A DNA stretch of 64,000 bases from JAWLBM01 sp041687675 (GCA_041687675.1 JAWLBM010000018.1:21673-85672); one strand, 5' to 3'; shown: positions 19,339-28,346, counted from the stretch's first letter. Made by a program: numbers and translations. Notes: generated from the sequence alone by a model not told the origin.

Positions 19339-20208
19339 TCACCATACCAGAAGCCCGAGCGCCGCGTCCGCCCCGCCGGTCCGGGCGAGCCCGATCGCCG
19401 CGGCCAGCACGAGGGCGGCCACGAGGCCGTCCACCCGGTCCATGATGCCGCCGTGGCCGGGGATCAGCCGGCCGGAATCCTTGACGCCGAAGTGACGCTT
19501 CATCGCCGACTCGCCGAGGTCGCCCACCTGCGAGACGGCGGAGAGCGCGAGCGCCACGAGGCCGAGCGCGACCGGGTCCCGGTCGCTCAGCAGCAGGCCG
19601 GCAAGAACCCCGATCAGCACGGCCGCCGTGGCGCCGCCGATCGCCCCCGACCAGGTCTTCTTCGGCGAGAAGCGCGGCGCCAGCTTGGGGCCGCCAAGGC
19701 GACGGCCGGCAAAGTAGGCGGCGCTGTCGGTCGCCCAGACCACCAGGAAGACGAACAGGATGGCCTGCAAGCCGGCGGACAGGACGCCGGTCGCATCGCC
19801 CCCGCGCAGGGCGACCGCGGCGATGCCCGGCAACCCCGCGTAGAGGACGCCGGCGCCGAGCCAGCGCATCGGCCGGTCGACCGTCCCGAACAGCCAGACG
19901 ACGAAGGCGACCGCGGCGACGGCCGCCAGCGAGACCAGCGGCTGGCCGAAGGAGGCGACCACGCTGACGCCGACGAAGGCGATCGCCGCCCGGTCGGCCA
20001 TCCGGGCCGCATAGGGCCCGGACATCTTCGTCCACTCGAGCAGGATCAGCGAGGAGGCGATGCCGACGACGACCGCGAACACCCAGCCGCCCAGCCACAG
20101 GGCGCCGCCGGCGATGGCGACCATGACCACGGCGGAGGCGAGCCTCACCCTGAGGTCGGAGGCCGGCCTGGCCACGTCCGGCGGGCGCGGGCCGTCCGGT
20201 CCGCTCAC
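19339..20208 (-). CDS. cdsA: Phosphatidate cytidylyltransferase
   Basis: 289 aa integral membrane enzyme making CDP-diacylglycerol from phosphatidate and CTP, the precursor of all phospholipids. It has about eight hydrophobic helices and the C-terminal CDS signature (SAVSQVGDLGESAMKRHFG, KDSGRLIPGHGGIMDRVDG), plus ATDSAAYFAGRRLGG. Start GTG 20206-20208 overlaps the uppS stop (GTGA). The open frame continues upstream only as an overlap with uppS. Confidence 0.94.
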   Translation of the reverse strand: MSGPDGPRPPDVARPASDLRVRLASAVVMVAIAGGALWLGGWVFAVVVGIASSLILLEWTKMSGPYAARMADRAAIAFVGVSVVASFGQPLVSLAAVAAVAFVVWLFGTVDRPMRWLGAGVLYAGLPGIAAVALRGGDATGVLSAGLQAILFVFLVVWATDSAAYFAGRRLGGPKLAPRFSPKKTWSGAIGGATAAVLIGVLAGLLLSDRDPVALGLVALALSAVSQVGDLGESAMKRHFGVKDSGRLIPGHGGIMDRVDGLVAALVLAAAIGLARTGGADAALGLLVW

Positions 20209-20963
20209 GCCCCGACGCTCGCCTTCAATCCGCCGAACCGTCGCTCCCGCGCCAGGTAGGCGTCGATGGCGCGGTCGAAGTCCTCCGGCCGGAAGTCGGG
20301 CCAATAGGTCTCGACGAACACGAATTCGGCGTAGGCCGCCTGCCACATCAGGAAGTTGGAGAGGCGCTCCTCGCCGCTGGTGCGGATGATGAGGTCCGGG
20401 TCCGGGATGCCGGCCGTATCGAGGCGGGCGGCGAGCGTCTCCTCGGTGATCTCCCGCGGCGTCAGCAGGCCCGCCTCCACGTCGGTCGCCAGGGCGCGGG
20501 CGGCGCGGGCGATCTCGTTGCGGGCGCCGTAGTTGAACGCGACCACGAGCTGGAGGCCGGTGTTGCCCCGGGTGGTGCCCTCGGCCTCGTCGAGGAGAAC
20601 GGCGATGTCGCGCGGCAGGTTGGCGCGCTCGCCGATCACCTTGATGCGGACGTTGGCCTTGTGCACCTCGGCGAGGTCGCGGCGGATGAAGTGCTTGAGC
20701 AGCCCCATCAACTCGCCGACCTCCTCGGCGGGCCGGGTCCAGTTCTCCGAGGAGAAGGCGTAGAGCGTCAGCACCTCGATGCCGGTCTCGCCGGCATGGC
20801 GCACCACGTCGCGCAGCGCCTGCACGCCGCGGCGGTGCCCCTCGGCGCGCGGCAAGCCGCGGGCCCTCGCCCAGCGGCCGTTCCCGTCCATGATGATCGC
20901 GACATGCCTTGGCAAGCGTTGGGGCTCGGCAAAGTCGGTGCGCACGGCATCCAAAGTCGTCAT
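20205..20963 (-). CDS. uppS: Isoprenyl transferase (undecaprenyl diphosphate synthase)
   Basis: 252 aa cis-prenyltransferase extending farnesyl diphosphate to the C55 carrier lipid used for peptidoglycan and polysaccharides. The catalytic aspartate is Asp26 in IIMDGNGRWA. Further motifs: GHRRGVQALRDVV, LYAFSSENWTRP, VVAFNYGARNEI and DLIIRTSGEERLSNFLMWQ. Coupled to cdsA by a GTGA overlap. Confidence 0.95.
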   Translation of the reverse strand: MTTLDAVRTDFAEPQRLPRHVAIIMDGNGRWARARGLPRAEGHRRGVQALRDVVRHAGETGIEVLTLYAFSSENWTRPAEEVGELMGLLKHFIRRDLAEVHKANVRIKVIGERANLPRDIAVLLDEAEGTTRGNTGLQLVVAFNYGARNEIARAARALATDVEAGLLTPREITEETLAARLDTAGIPDPDLIIRTSGEERLSNFLMWQAAYAEFVFVETYWPDFRPEDFDRAIDAYLARERRFGGLKASVGA

Positions 20964-21045
20964 GCTTTCCTCGAGCGTTCCGGCATCGGAGGGATCAAAT
21001 GCGCAGCACTCCGCCGAAAATGCGGCCGTCCCCGCTGGGCGCGGA

Positions 21046-21606
21046 TCAGACCTGCATGATCTCCTGTTCCTTCGTCGCCAGCATCCTGTCCACCTCGGCC
21101 ACGGTCTCGTCCGTCAGCTTCTGGACCTTGTCGGCGTAGGAGCGGGCCACGTCCTCGGACAACAGTCCCTCCTTCTCCAGCTCCTTCAGCTCGTCCATGC
21201 CGTCGCGGCGGACGTGCCGGACGGACACCTTGGTCGCCTCGGCATACTTGTGGGCCAGCTTCACCAGTTCCTTGCGGCGCTCGGTGTTGAGTTCCGGGAT
21301 CGGCAGTCGCAGCAGCGTTCCTTCGGTGATCGGATTGAGGCCGAGGGACGACTCGCGGATGGCCTTCTCCACGGCGCCCACCATCGACTTGTCCCAGACC
21401 TGGACCGACAACATCCTGGACTCTGGCACACTGATCGTTGCCACCTGGTTGAGAGGCATCGTCGAGCCGTAGGCGTTGACCACGACCGGATCGAGCAGGC
21501 TGGTGTGCGCACGACCGGTTCTCAGACCCGAGAGCTCGTTCTTGAAGACGCTGATCGCGCCCTGCATGCGACGCTGCAGGTCGCTGAGATCGAAGTCTTC
21601 GGACAT
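21046..21606 (-). CDS. frr: Ribosome recycling factor
   Basis: 186 aa, the normal RRF size. With EF-G it splits post-termination ribosomes. Recognised by the N-terminal helix (RRMQGAISVFKNELSGLRTGRAHTSLLDPV, cited in part), PLNQVATISVPESRML, LRLPIPELNTERRKELVKL and the VRHVRRDGMD stretch. pyrH lies 43 bp upstream and uppS 82 bp downstream. Confidence 0.96.
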   Translation of the reverse strand: MSEDFDLSDLQRRMQGAISVFKNELSGLRTGRAHTSLLDPVVVNAYGSTMPLNQVATISVPESRMLSVQVWDKSMVGAVEKAIRESSLGLNPITEGTLLRLPIPELNTERRKELVKLAHKYAEATKVSVRHVRRDGMDELKELEKEGLLSEDVARSYADKVQKLTDETVAEVDRMLATKEQEIMQV

Positions 21607-21649
21607 GGACAGTCACCTCGGTCGTTCGGCGGGCCGTTCCGCGCGGCCC

Positions 21650-22366
21650 TCAGTCGGAGATGATGGTCGAGCGGCCGCGGCCGAGCAGCACGTCGACGAA
21701 GGAACCCGACTCGTGGACGGAAAACACGATTACCGGAATACGGTTGTCGCGAGCAAGCGCTATCGCCGCGGCATCCATGACCTGGAGATTGCGCGCCAGG
21801 ACGTCCTGGTGGCTGAGCCGGTCGAAGCGCACGGCCTGCGGGTCCTTCTTCGGGTCGGCGGAGTAGACACCGTCCACCTGCGTGCCCTTCAACAGCGCGT
21901 CGCAGCCCATTTCGGCAGCCCGGAGGGCGGCGCCGGAGTCGGTGGTGAAGAAGGGATTGCCGGTGCCGCCGGCGAAGATGACCACCTTGTTCTCGGCGAA
22001 ATGCCGCATGGCCTCGCGCTGGGTGAAGGTCTCGCACAGCGCGGGAATGGCGATGGCCGACACCACCACCGCCGGAACGCCGAGGCGATCCACCGCCGAG
22101 CGCATGGCGAGCGAATTCATCACGGTCGCCAGCATGCCGAGGTAGTCGCCGGTGGTGCGGTCGCCGCCTTCGGCCGCCACCGAGACGCCGCGGAAGATGT
22201 TGCCGCCGCCGACGACCACGCCGATCTGCACGCCGAGCCGGTGCGCCTCGACGATCTCGGCCGCCAGCCGGTTCACCACCTTAGGATCGATTCCGAAGCC
22301 GCGGTCGCCCATCAGGGCCTCGCCGGACAGCTTCAGGAGAACGCGGCGGTAGATCGGCTCGGACAT
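21650..22366 (-). CDS. pyrH: UMP kinase
   Basis: 238 aa amino-acid-kinase-fold enzyme phosphorylating UMP to UDP in pyrimidine synthesis. Motifs: VLLKLSGEALMGDRGFGID, VGGGNIFRG, FAGGTGNPFFTTDSGAALRA and LKGTQVDGVYSADPKKDP. It is first after the tsf terminator, so a promoter is expected in 22367-22480; I could not pick one with confidence. The start follows CCGGAGACGAAACC. Confidence 0.96.
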   Translation of the reverse strand: MSEPIYRRVLLKLSGEALMGDRGFGIDPKVVNRLAAEIVEAHRLGVQIGVVVGGGNIFRGVSVAAEGGDRTTGDYLGMLATVMNSLAMRSAVDRLGVPAVVVSAIAIPALCETFTQREAMRHFAENKVVIFAGGTGNPFFTTDSGAALRAAEMGCDALLKGTQVDGVYSADPKKDPQAVRFDRLSHQDVLARNLQVMDAAAIALARDNRIPVIVFSVHESGSFVDVLLGRGRSTIISD

Positions 22367-22485
22367 GGTTTCGTCTCCGGTGGCTCGGCGAGCGCGACGC
22401 GGCTCGGTGCGACAGGAACAGCCGGATGGCCGCCTGGATCACCGCCCCGCGCCCGCGTGGCCCCGCCGGCGCGGGACGGTCTCAG

Positions 22486-22512
22486 AAAAAAGGCGCCGGC
22501 TTGCGCCGGCGC
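22486..22512 (-). terminator. Intrinsic terminator after tsf
   Basis: On the minus strand GGGCGCCGGC-GCAA-GCCGGCGCC is followed directly by six T, a textbook Rho-independent terminator 21 bases after the tsf stop. It separates rpsB-tsf from pyrH-frr and the rest of the block. Confidence 0.92.
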
Positions 22513-22532
22513 CCGTGTCCCGTGGGACCGTC

Positions 22533-23459
22533 TCAGCTCTTGCCCGCCGCCGCGGCCACCTCGGCCGCGAAATCGGACTCCTCGCGTTCGATGCCCTCGC
22601 CGATGGCGTAGCGCACGAAGGCCGCCACCTTGATCGGCGCGCCGACGGTCGCCTCGGCGGCCTTCACCGCCTGTTCCACCGTCTGGTCCGGATTGATCAC
22701 GAAGGCCTGCTTCAGCAGCGTCGACTCCTCGTAGAACTTGCGGATGCGGCCCTCGACCATCTTCTCGATGACGTTGGCCGGCTTGCCGCTCTCCCTGGCC
22801 TGCTCGGCGAAGATCGCGCGCTCGCGCTCCACCACCGCCGGGTCGATCTCCTCGGCCGACAGGGCGAGCGGGCTGGTCGCGGCGACGTGCATGGCGATCT
22901 GGCGGCCGAGCTTCATCAGCTCGTCGGTGTTGCCGGTCGACTCCAGCGCGACGAGCACGCCGATCTTGCCGAGGCCGTCGGCGATCGAGGAATGGATGTA
23001 GGGCGCGACCACGCCGGCGCCGACCTCCATGCCGGCCGAGCGGCGGAAGGTCATGTTCTCGCCGATGGTGGCCACCAGCTCCTTCACCTCGTCCTCGACC
23101 GAATGGCCCTTGCCCGGATAGGTCGCGGCCGCGGTGCGGTCGCGGTCGCCGCCGTTCTGCACGGCCACCTCGGCCACGGTGCGGACGAGGGTCTGGAAGG
23201 CCTCGTTGCGGGCGACGAAGTCGGTCTCGGAGTTGACCTCGACCACCGCGGCGCGGTTGCCGGCCACGGCGACGCCGATCAGGCCCTCGGCCGCCACGCG
23301 GCCCGCCTTCTTGGCGGCCTTGGACAAGCCCTTGGCGCGCAGCCAGTCGATCGCGGCCTCCATGTCGCCGTTCGTCTCGATCAGCGCGGCCTTGCAGTCC
23401 ATCATGCCGGCGCCGGTCTTGTCGCGCAGGTCCTTCACCTGGGAAGCGGAGATGCTCAT
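22533..23459 (-). CDS. tsf: Translation elongation factor Ts
   Basis: 308 aa. EF-Ts exchanges GDP for GTP on EF-Tu. The UBA-like N-terminal domain carries the signature KDLRDKTGAGMMDCKAAL (about 9-26), followed by NSETDFVARNEAF and the two core subdomains. The start follows AGAAGAGGAACCG. It is 250 bp downstream of rpsB, with no gene between them, and is closed by the terminator at 22486-22512. Confidence 0.96.
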   Translation of the reverse strand: MSISASQVKDLRDKTGAGMMDCKAALIETNGDMEAAIDWLRAKGLSKAAKKAGRVAAEGLIGVAVAGNRAAVVEVNSETDFVARNEAFQTLVRTVAEVAVQNGGDRDRTAAATYPGKGHSVEDEVKELVATIGENMTFRRSAGMEVGAGVVAPYIHSSIADGLGKIGVLVALESTGNTDELMKLGRQIAMHVAATSPLALSAEEIDPAVVERERAIFAEQARESGKPANVIEKMVEGRIRKFYEESTLLKQAFVINPDQTVEQAVKAAEATVGAPIKVAAFVRYAIGEGIEREESDFAAEVAAAAGKS

Positions 23460-23709
23460 CGGTTCCTCTTCTCGTCTGTCCCGGCTCTCGGGGGCCGGGC
23501 GCCCGGTTCGGGCGGCATCACTGGCGCGCGCGGATCACAGCCTCATGAACGCCGGCGAAGCGCCGCGGCGACGGCCGTGAGACCGGGGGCGTGGCCGACC
23601 TTCCGGCCTTCATGGTCGCGCCGGCGGGCCGGCGCTCGGGGATTCCATCAAGGACGCGGGCGGACCTCGCCGGCCCGCCCGTCGCCCGTCGCGGCCACGG
23701 GACCGGATG

Positions 23710-24489
23710 TCAGGCCGCCGCGTCGTTCGCCTCGCCGGCGAGCGCCGGCTCCTCGATCGGCTGCTCGGCCTCGCCGGTGTCCATGCCCATCTGGCCGGCG
23801 GCGCGGGAGATGCCGTCGATGGCGGCGCGGGCAATCAGGTCGCAGTAAAGAGCCAGCGCGCGGCCCGCGTCGTCGTTGCCGGGCACCGGGTAGGCGATGC
23901 CGTCCGGATCGCAGTTGGAATCGAGGATCGCGGCGACCGGGATGCCGAGGCGGCGGGCCTCGTCGATCGCGATCTTCTCCTTGTTGGTGTCGATCACGAC
24001 GATCAGGTCGGGAATGCCGCCCATGTCCTTGATGCCGCCGAGCGCGCGCTCGAGCTTGTCGCGCTCGCGCGTCATGTTCAGCCGCTCCTTCTTGGTCAGG
24101 CGGAGGGCGGCGTCGCTGCCGAGCAGCTCGTCGAGCTTGCGCAGGCGCTGGATCGAGGCCGAGATCGTCTTCCAGTTGGTCAGCATGCCGCCGAGCCAGC
24201 GGCTGTTGACGTAGTACTGGGCCGAGCGGCGCGCCGCCTCGGCGACCTGCTCCTGCGCCTGGCGCTTGGTGCCCACGAGGAGCACGCGGCCGCCGCGGGC
24301 CACCGTATCCGAAACCGCCTTCAGCGCCTGGTGCATCAGCGGCACCGTCTGCGCGAGGTCGAGGATGTGGATGTTGTTGCGCTGGCCGAAGATGTACTGC
24401 TTCATCTTCGGGTTCCAGCGGTGCGTCTGGTGGCCGAAGTGCACGCCGGCCTCGAGCAGCTGACGCATGCTGTAGTCGGGAAGAGCCAT
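23710..24489 (-). CDS. rpsB: 30S ribosomal protein S2
   Basis: 259 aa. S2 binds the back of the 30S head. Motifs: MRQLLEAGVHFGHQTHRWNPKM, FGQRNNIHILDLAQTV (both cited in part) and GTKRQAQEQVAEAARR, SRWLGGMLTNWKTI, PDLIVVIDTNKEKIAIDEA. A C-terminal acidic tail of ~30 residues is an alphaproteobacterial extension. Start ATG follows AAAAGGACTGAACTGTT. First gene of the rpsB-tsf unit, with a leader of about 118 nt. Confidence 0.96.
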   Translation of the reverse strand: MALPDYSMRQLLEAGVHFGHQTHRWNPKMKQYIFGQRNNIHILDLAQTVPLMHQALKAVSDTVARGGRVLLVGTKRQAQEQVAEAARRSAQYYVNSRWLGGMLTNWKTISASIQRLRKLDELLGSDAALRLTKKERLNMTRERDKLERALGGIKDMGGIPDLIVVIDTNKEKIAIDEARRLGIPVAAILDSNCDPDGIAYPVPGNDDAGRALALYCDLIARAAIDGISRAAGQMGMDTGEAEQPIEEPALAGEANDAAA

Positions 24490-24612
24490 AACAGTTCAGT
24501 CCTTTTCCGGTTCAACCTCCGCGGGCTTGTACGACACCGGCGCCGGATGGCGGCGGTCCGACCGGACGGATGCGCAACGGCGCACCCGCGGGCCCGCGTG
24601 TGGGATGGCGGC

Positions 24613-24642
24613 TCTATATCGGCAGCCGATGGGGTTTGGCAA
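24613..24642 (-). promoter_or_regulatory. Candidate sigma70 promoter of rpsB-tsf
   Basis: On the minus strand TTGCCA (24637-24642), an 18-base spacer and TATAGA (24613-24618). Transcription would begin near 24607, leaving a GC-rich, structured leader of about 118 nt before rpsB, a place where S2 could feed back on its own mRNA (inference from other bacteria). Confidence 0.55.
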
Positions 24643-24676
24643 GGCTCCTCTGGCGGGACGCTCGGGCCGGAGCCGG

Positions 24677-25153
24677 TCAGTCCTCGCCGAGGAGGCGCCG
24701 GGCCTGGCCGGACCAGTCTTCCCGCTCGACGCGGCCGGGCATCCCGAGGTAGGCGCCGATCCAGCGCATCTCCTCGCCGCTCCAGTCGGCGATCTGGTCG
24801 ACATGGTAGACGCCGAGCGCGCGCAGCCGCTCTTCGCTCTGCGGACCGATGCCGCGGATGAGGCGCAGGTCGTCCGGCCGGTGGTCGCGCGGCCCGGCCA
24901 GCGCCGGCGGGCGGACGCCGACCTGGTCGGCCGCGGCGGCGCGGTCCGGGTCGATGATGGCGTCGTCCGCCTCCGCTGCGCCGGCCGCCGCAGCCGGGCC
25001 GACCGGCTCCGTCTCCGGCACCGACTCGCCGTCGGCGAAGGCGGGGTCGCGCGCGCCCGGACCCGCGGCCGTGCGCAGCAGGGCGCCGAGGCCGACGCCG
25101 ATCCCGACGGCGACGATCATCACCACCAGCGTCTCCACGACCAGCATCGCCAT
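24677..25153 (-). CDS. Membrane-anchored helix-hairpin-helix protein
   Basis: 158 aa. One N-terminal membrane helix (LVVETLVVMIVAVGIGVGLG), an acidic Ala-rich linker, then a helix-hairpin-helix fold of about 60 residues (DLRLIRGIGPQSEERLRALG... YHVDQIADWSGEEMRWIGAY... GRVEREDWSGQARRL). The same C-terminal module is found at the ends of alphaproteobacterial NuoE- and L21-like proteins. HHH modules bind nucleic acid or protein; the partner is unknown. It lies just downstream of the 33-aa peptide and the BON-repeat protein on the same strand. Confidence 0.75.
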   Translation of the reverse strand: MAMLVVETLVVMIVAVGIGVGLGALLRTAAGPGARDPAFADGESVPETEPVGPAAAAGAAEADDAIIDPDRAAAADQVGVRPPALAGPRDHRPDDLRLIRGIGPQSEERLRALGVYHVDQIADWSGEEMRWIGAYLGMPGRVEREDWSGQARRLLGED

Positions 25154-25192
25154 GCGTCGTCTCCCGCGGCCGCCGCGCGTCCGCTCCGCTGT

Positions 25193-25294
25193 TCAGGAGG
25201 CCCGGCCGGGGCCGGCGGTGAACCATCCGATCACGACGCCGGCCGCCAGGGCTGCGAGCACATAGGGCCAGAGGGCAAAGGTGAGGTAGAGCAT
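25193..25294 (-). CDS. Predicted 33-aa membrane peptide
   Basis: MLYLTFALWPYVLAALAAG followed by VVIGWFTAGPGRAS: one membrane helix and a short tail. The start is preceded by CAGGAGACGGTCG, a good ribosome binding site. It sits between the BON-repeat gene (18 bp gap) and the HHH gene on the same strand, so it is likely translated as part of that cluster. No function known to me. Confidence 0.65.
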   Translation of the reverse strand: MLYLTFALWPYVLAALAAGVVIGWFTAGPGRAS

Positions 25295-25312
25295 CGACCG
25301 TCTCCTGTCGGC

Positions 25313-27856
25313 TCACGGGGTTTCGGGTGGCGGCTGCGGATCCGGCAGGGAGAGGTCCGGCATCGGGCCGAGGTCGGGCGGCGGCGGCTCGAGGGAATCG
25401 AGATCCGGCAGGACCGGGGCGGCAGGCGCCGGCGCCGCCGGGGTCTCCACGCGGACGGCGAGGTCGCCCGGGGGTCCCCCCGCCCTCCCCTCCACCGGGA
25501 CCGCCACGCCGGCCGCCCGCAGCGCGCCGGCGAGGGCGCCGGCGCGCCGGCGCGCCTCCGCCGCGGGAAGGTCTCCGCCGGGGCCGACCTCGACAACCAG
25601 GCGCACGTCGCGGCAGCCGAGCGCCGCGGCGGCGAGTTCGGCGACGGCGCCCTCGCTCTCCGGGGCGATCGCGCCGGCGGGACCGGACTCGAACAGCACC
25701 CGGACATGGTCGGCGGCACCGGCGAGCCTCGCCCGGCAGACGTCCGCCCCGACCGGCTGCGGCTCGGCTGGCGGCTCCAGCCGGGTGACCGCGCCGAAGC
25801 CCGGCGGCAGCTCGGCGACGAGGTCGGTGTCCAGCCGCTCCATCAGGCTCCCCAGCAGCGGCATGCCGTCGATGTCGACGAAGCGGTTCTCGGCGGTCAC
25901 GGTCCCCCGGCGCAGCAGCGCGGCGGCCCTCAGCATCACCTCGGCGGCGTTGGCCGATCCCTCCGGCAGCCCCTCCTCGACGGTCAGCGCCACCTGCAGG
26001 TCGGCGCCGGCGAACAGCCGGTCCGCGAGGTCCGCGAGCCGCGCACGGGCGGCCTCGTCCGGCGCGTCGCCCTCGACGATCACCGCGCCGGGCGCCCGCT
26101 CGACCCTGAAATCGAAGGTCACCGGGACCTCAATGTCGATGCCGCCGGGCCGGACACCCGCCGGCAGGCGGGTCTCGAAGGCGTCGATCGCGGACCGGCC
26201 GGCGAGCGCGTCGGCGGTGCGTCCCCGCACCGACAGGGTGCTGTCCACGAGTTCCACCCGGCCCTCGTCGAGCAGCGCGACCTCGGCGGCCGCGAAGGCG
26301 GCGACCGCGGCGAGGTCGACCCCGGCCGGCAGGCCGGCCGCAAGCCCCGTCCGGTCGGTGACCGCGAGGTCGCCGATGGCGTCCTCCGCCGCCTCGCGCA
26401 CGGCGAGGCGCACCGCCTCGCTGGGCACATGGCCGGACAGGATCACCGAATCCTCGGTGCGCTCGATCGCCCAGACATAGGGGGACACCATCGGCGGCTG
26501 GACGGTGCTCTCCACCTCGAATCCCTCCGGGGTCTCGAGGGCGACCGAGGCCTCGATCTCGAGGAGGGCGCTGCTCGTGGCCGCGGTTCCGGCGAGGGTG
26601 ATCCGGCCGTCGGCGATGACCACCGACCCCTCGGAGACGTGCTCCAGCAGGCGGACGGCGAAGGCGGCGGCCTCCCGGTAGCGCTCCGGGGCGCCGGCGG
26701 CGAGCGAGGTCTCCACCACGGACCCTCCGGGGGCCGCCACCAGGTCGGCGGCCCGGCGGATGTCGTCGGCGGCCTGCGGGTCGGGCGCGAAGCCGGTGAT
26801 GGTCAGCTTGCCGCCGGACCGGGTCGCGGAGAGCGTGTAGGGGCTGACGACCGGCAGGCGGACGTCGGCGGACACGGTGAACCCGGCAGGGGCGAAGGCG
26901 GCGAGATGCGAGGTCAGCGTGCGGTAGGCCTCGGGGCTGGCGGCGATGCCGGAAAAGGAGATCCTGTCATCGACGAGGTCGATGCGGACCTCGGCGAAGA
27001 GGTCGAGGAAGTCGACGGCGCCGATCGCCGCCGGCCCGAAGCCGGCCGGTTCGCCGGAGGCGAGATCGACCGTCTCCTCCACCGACCGGGCGCCCTCCTC
27101 CACCACGGCGAGGATCCGCGCGCGGGTGAGCGCGTCCGGCGCATGGCCGGATACTTCGACGCGGCCATCCTCGAGCGCGGCGGACAGCGTGTAGGGCGAG
27201 GCGAGCGGACGGGCAATCTCGAAGCTCTCGAGCACGTAGCCCGCGGGCAGCGGCGGCGCGAAGCCGGCCAGCGCCTGGAACGTCTCGTTGGTGGCTGCGG
27301 TCCCGCGGATCCGCACCACGCCGGCCTCGACCTCCACCGTTCCGGCGGAGAGATCGGCGACGACGGGCGTGACCGCCGCGAGCGCGGCGAGGAACTCCGG
27401 GCCGGGCATGCCGCGGGCGAGCGCGAGCCGGTCCTCGGCGGCGAGATCCGGCAGCGCGGCGGAGATCCGGGCGAGCATGCGCCGGCGGTCCGGATCGGAG
27501 GGAGCGAACCCGCCCACCCGGAGGGTGTCGCCCTCGCGCTCCAGCACGACGCGGTAGGCGGACTGCTCCGGCAGCAGCGAGGCCGCGGTGGCGTCGACGC
27601 CGCGGACGCCGAAGACTCGGGCGAGGCGGGTCGCGGCGTAGGCGCGCAGTTCCTCCGAGGGCGCGGCGCCGGCAAGGGTCAGGTCGCGGCCGTGGACGGC
27701 GATGCTCGCCCAGGACGTCGCCTCGCCGGCGAGCGCTTCCTCGGCGCGCGCGGCGACGTCCCGCTCGATGCGGCCCGCCTCCACGATCATGGCGACCGCG
27801 GTGACGAGGACGGCGACGCCCAGCCCGGCCGCCGCCGCGATGCGCCAGCGAAACAT
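25313..27856 (-). CDS. Large periplasmic BON-repeat protein with degenerate OmpA-like C-terminus
   Basis: 847 aa. A GTG six codons upstream (27874) is possible, but ATG 27856 has the strong site GGAGGGCAGGAG right in front. One N-terminal membrane anchor is followed by about five repeated double units. One half begins SPYTLSA and ends in xVxxxGxAP (GRVEVSGHAP, GKLTITGFAP, DSVILSGHVP, GAVIVEGDAP); the other ends GxAA (RISFSGIAAS, RITLAGTAAT). These are BON-like folds that bind phospholipid or envelope polymers. Residues ~700-790 resemble a worn OmpA domain (PESEGAVAELAAAALGC). A Pro/Asp-rich tail follows. Head of the three-gene envelope cluster. Confidence 0.7.
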   Translation of the reverse strand: MFRWRIAAAAGLGVAVLVTAVAMIVEAGRIERDVAARAEEALAGEATSWASIAVHGRDLTLAGAAPSEELRAYAATRLARVFGVRGVDATAASLLPEQSAYRVVLEREGDTLRVGGFAPSDPDRRRMLARISAALPDLAAEDRLALARGMPGPEFLAALAAVTPVVADLSAGTVEVEAGVVRIRGTAATNETFQALAGFAPPLPAGYVLESFEIARPLASPYTLSAALEDGRVEVSGHAPDALTRARILAVVEEGARSVEETVDLASGEPAGFGPAAIGAVDFLDLFAEVRIDLVDDRISFSGIAASPEAYRTLTSHLAAFAPAGFTVSADVRLPVVSPYTLSATRSGGKLTITGFAPDPQAADDIRRAADLVAAPGGSVVETSLAAGAPERYREAAAFAVRLLEHVSEGSVVIADGRITLAGTAATSSALLEIEASVALETPEGFEVESTVQPPMVSPYVWAIERTEDSVILSGHVPSEAVRLAVREAAEDAIGDLAVTDRTGLAAGLPAGVDLAAVAAFAAAEVALLDEGRVELVDSTLSVRGRTADALAGRSAIDAFETRLPAGVRPGGIDIEVPVTFDFRVERAPGAVIVEGDAPDEAARARLADLADRLFAGADLQVALTVEEGLPEGSANAAEVMLRAAALLRRGTVTAENRFVDIDGMPLLGSLMERLDTDLVAELPPGFGAVTRLEPPAEPQPVGADVCRARLAGAADHVRVLFESGPAGAIAPESEGAVAELAAAALGCRDVRLVVEVGPGGDLPAAEARRRAGALAGALRAAGVAVPVEGRAGGPPGDLAVRVETPAAPAPAAPVLPDLDSLEPPPPDLGPMPDLSLPDPQPPPETP

Positions 27857-28310
27857 CTCCTGCCCTCCCGGCACGCCCGGTAACTTCGGAACGGACAGAC
27901 GTTAGAAGGCCGGAGAGCCGTACCGCAATGCAGAACGAGCCCGACGGCCGCCCCCGAGGCACGTCGGTCCGCGACCGTGGCATTCGCGCGACAGCGGCGC
28001 CGGCTCCGGCAGGGACCGGAGCGCGCCGGGCGCCGGGGACCGGCCGGACGCACCGGGAACGGGAAGGACCGGGGCGCGAAACGGTGGGACCGGGGCGCGC
28101 GACGGGACGGACGGGGCGCGGTATGGCTCCGCCCGCGACCGTCTGGAGCGGATCATGGCCACTGGTCAGACCCGGAGACTTTGGCGGGCCCGCCTAAGGG
28201 AAATAAGCCACGCGCAGCATCCCGGCCGCCTCGCGGGAGCATCGACCGCCGCCGCCGGGAGGAACGACCTCCCCCGCGAAGGGCCGCGGGACGGGGCCGC
28301 CGGGAGCCGC
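27857..28310. repeat. Non-coding GC-rich region with degenerate GGACCGG repeats
   Basis: About 450 bases without a convincing gene. Between roughly 27996 and 28140 the motif GGACCGG recurs; the 13-mer GGACCGGGGCGCG occurs exactly twice (28066-28078 and 28087-28099). Minus-strand reading gives an 86-codon frame (27902-28162) with Arg-Ala-Pro repeats, probably a by-product of the repeat. Confidence 0.4.
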
Positions 28311-28346
28311 AAAACGGAAATGGCCCGGCGCGAGGCCGGGCCATCC
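28311..28346 (-). terminator. Terminator of the porin gene
   Basis: Nine-base-pair stem TGGCCCGGC / GCCGGGCCA with a 5-base loop (28320-28343). On the minus strand it is followed by TTTCCGTTTT. It lies 24 bases after the porin stop. Confidence 0.75.

Noticed and set aside
24527..27883. Plus-strand open frame of 1118 codons over the HHH and BON-repeat genes
   Set aside because: Arg/Gly/Asp-rich antisense frame of real genes, low complexity, no start signal.
27902..28162. Minus-strand 86-codon frame with Arg-Ala-Pro repeats
   Set aside because: Explained by the GGACCGG nucleotide repeat; no ribosome binding site, composition unlike a real protein.
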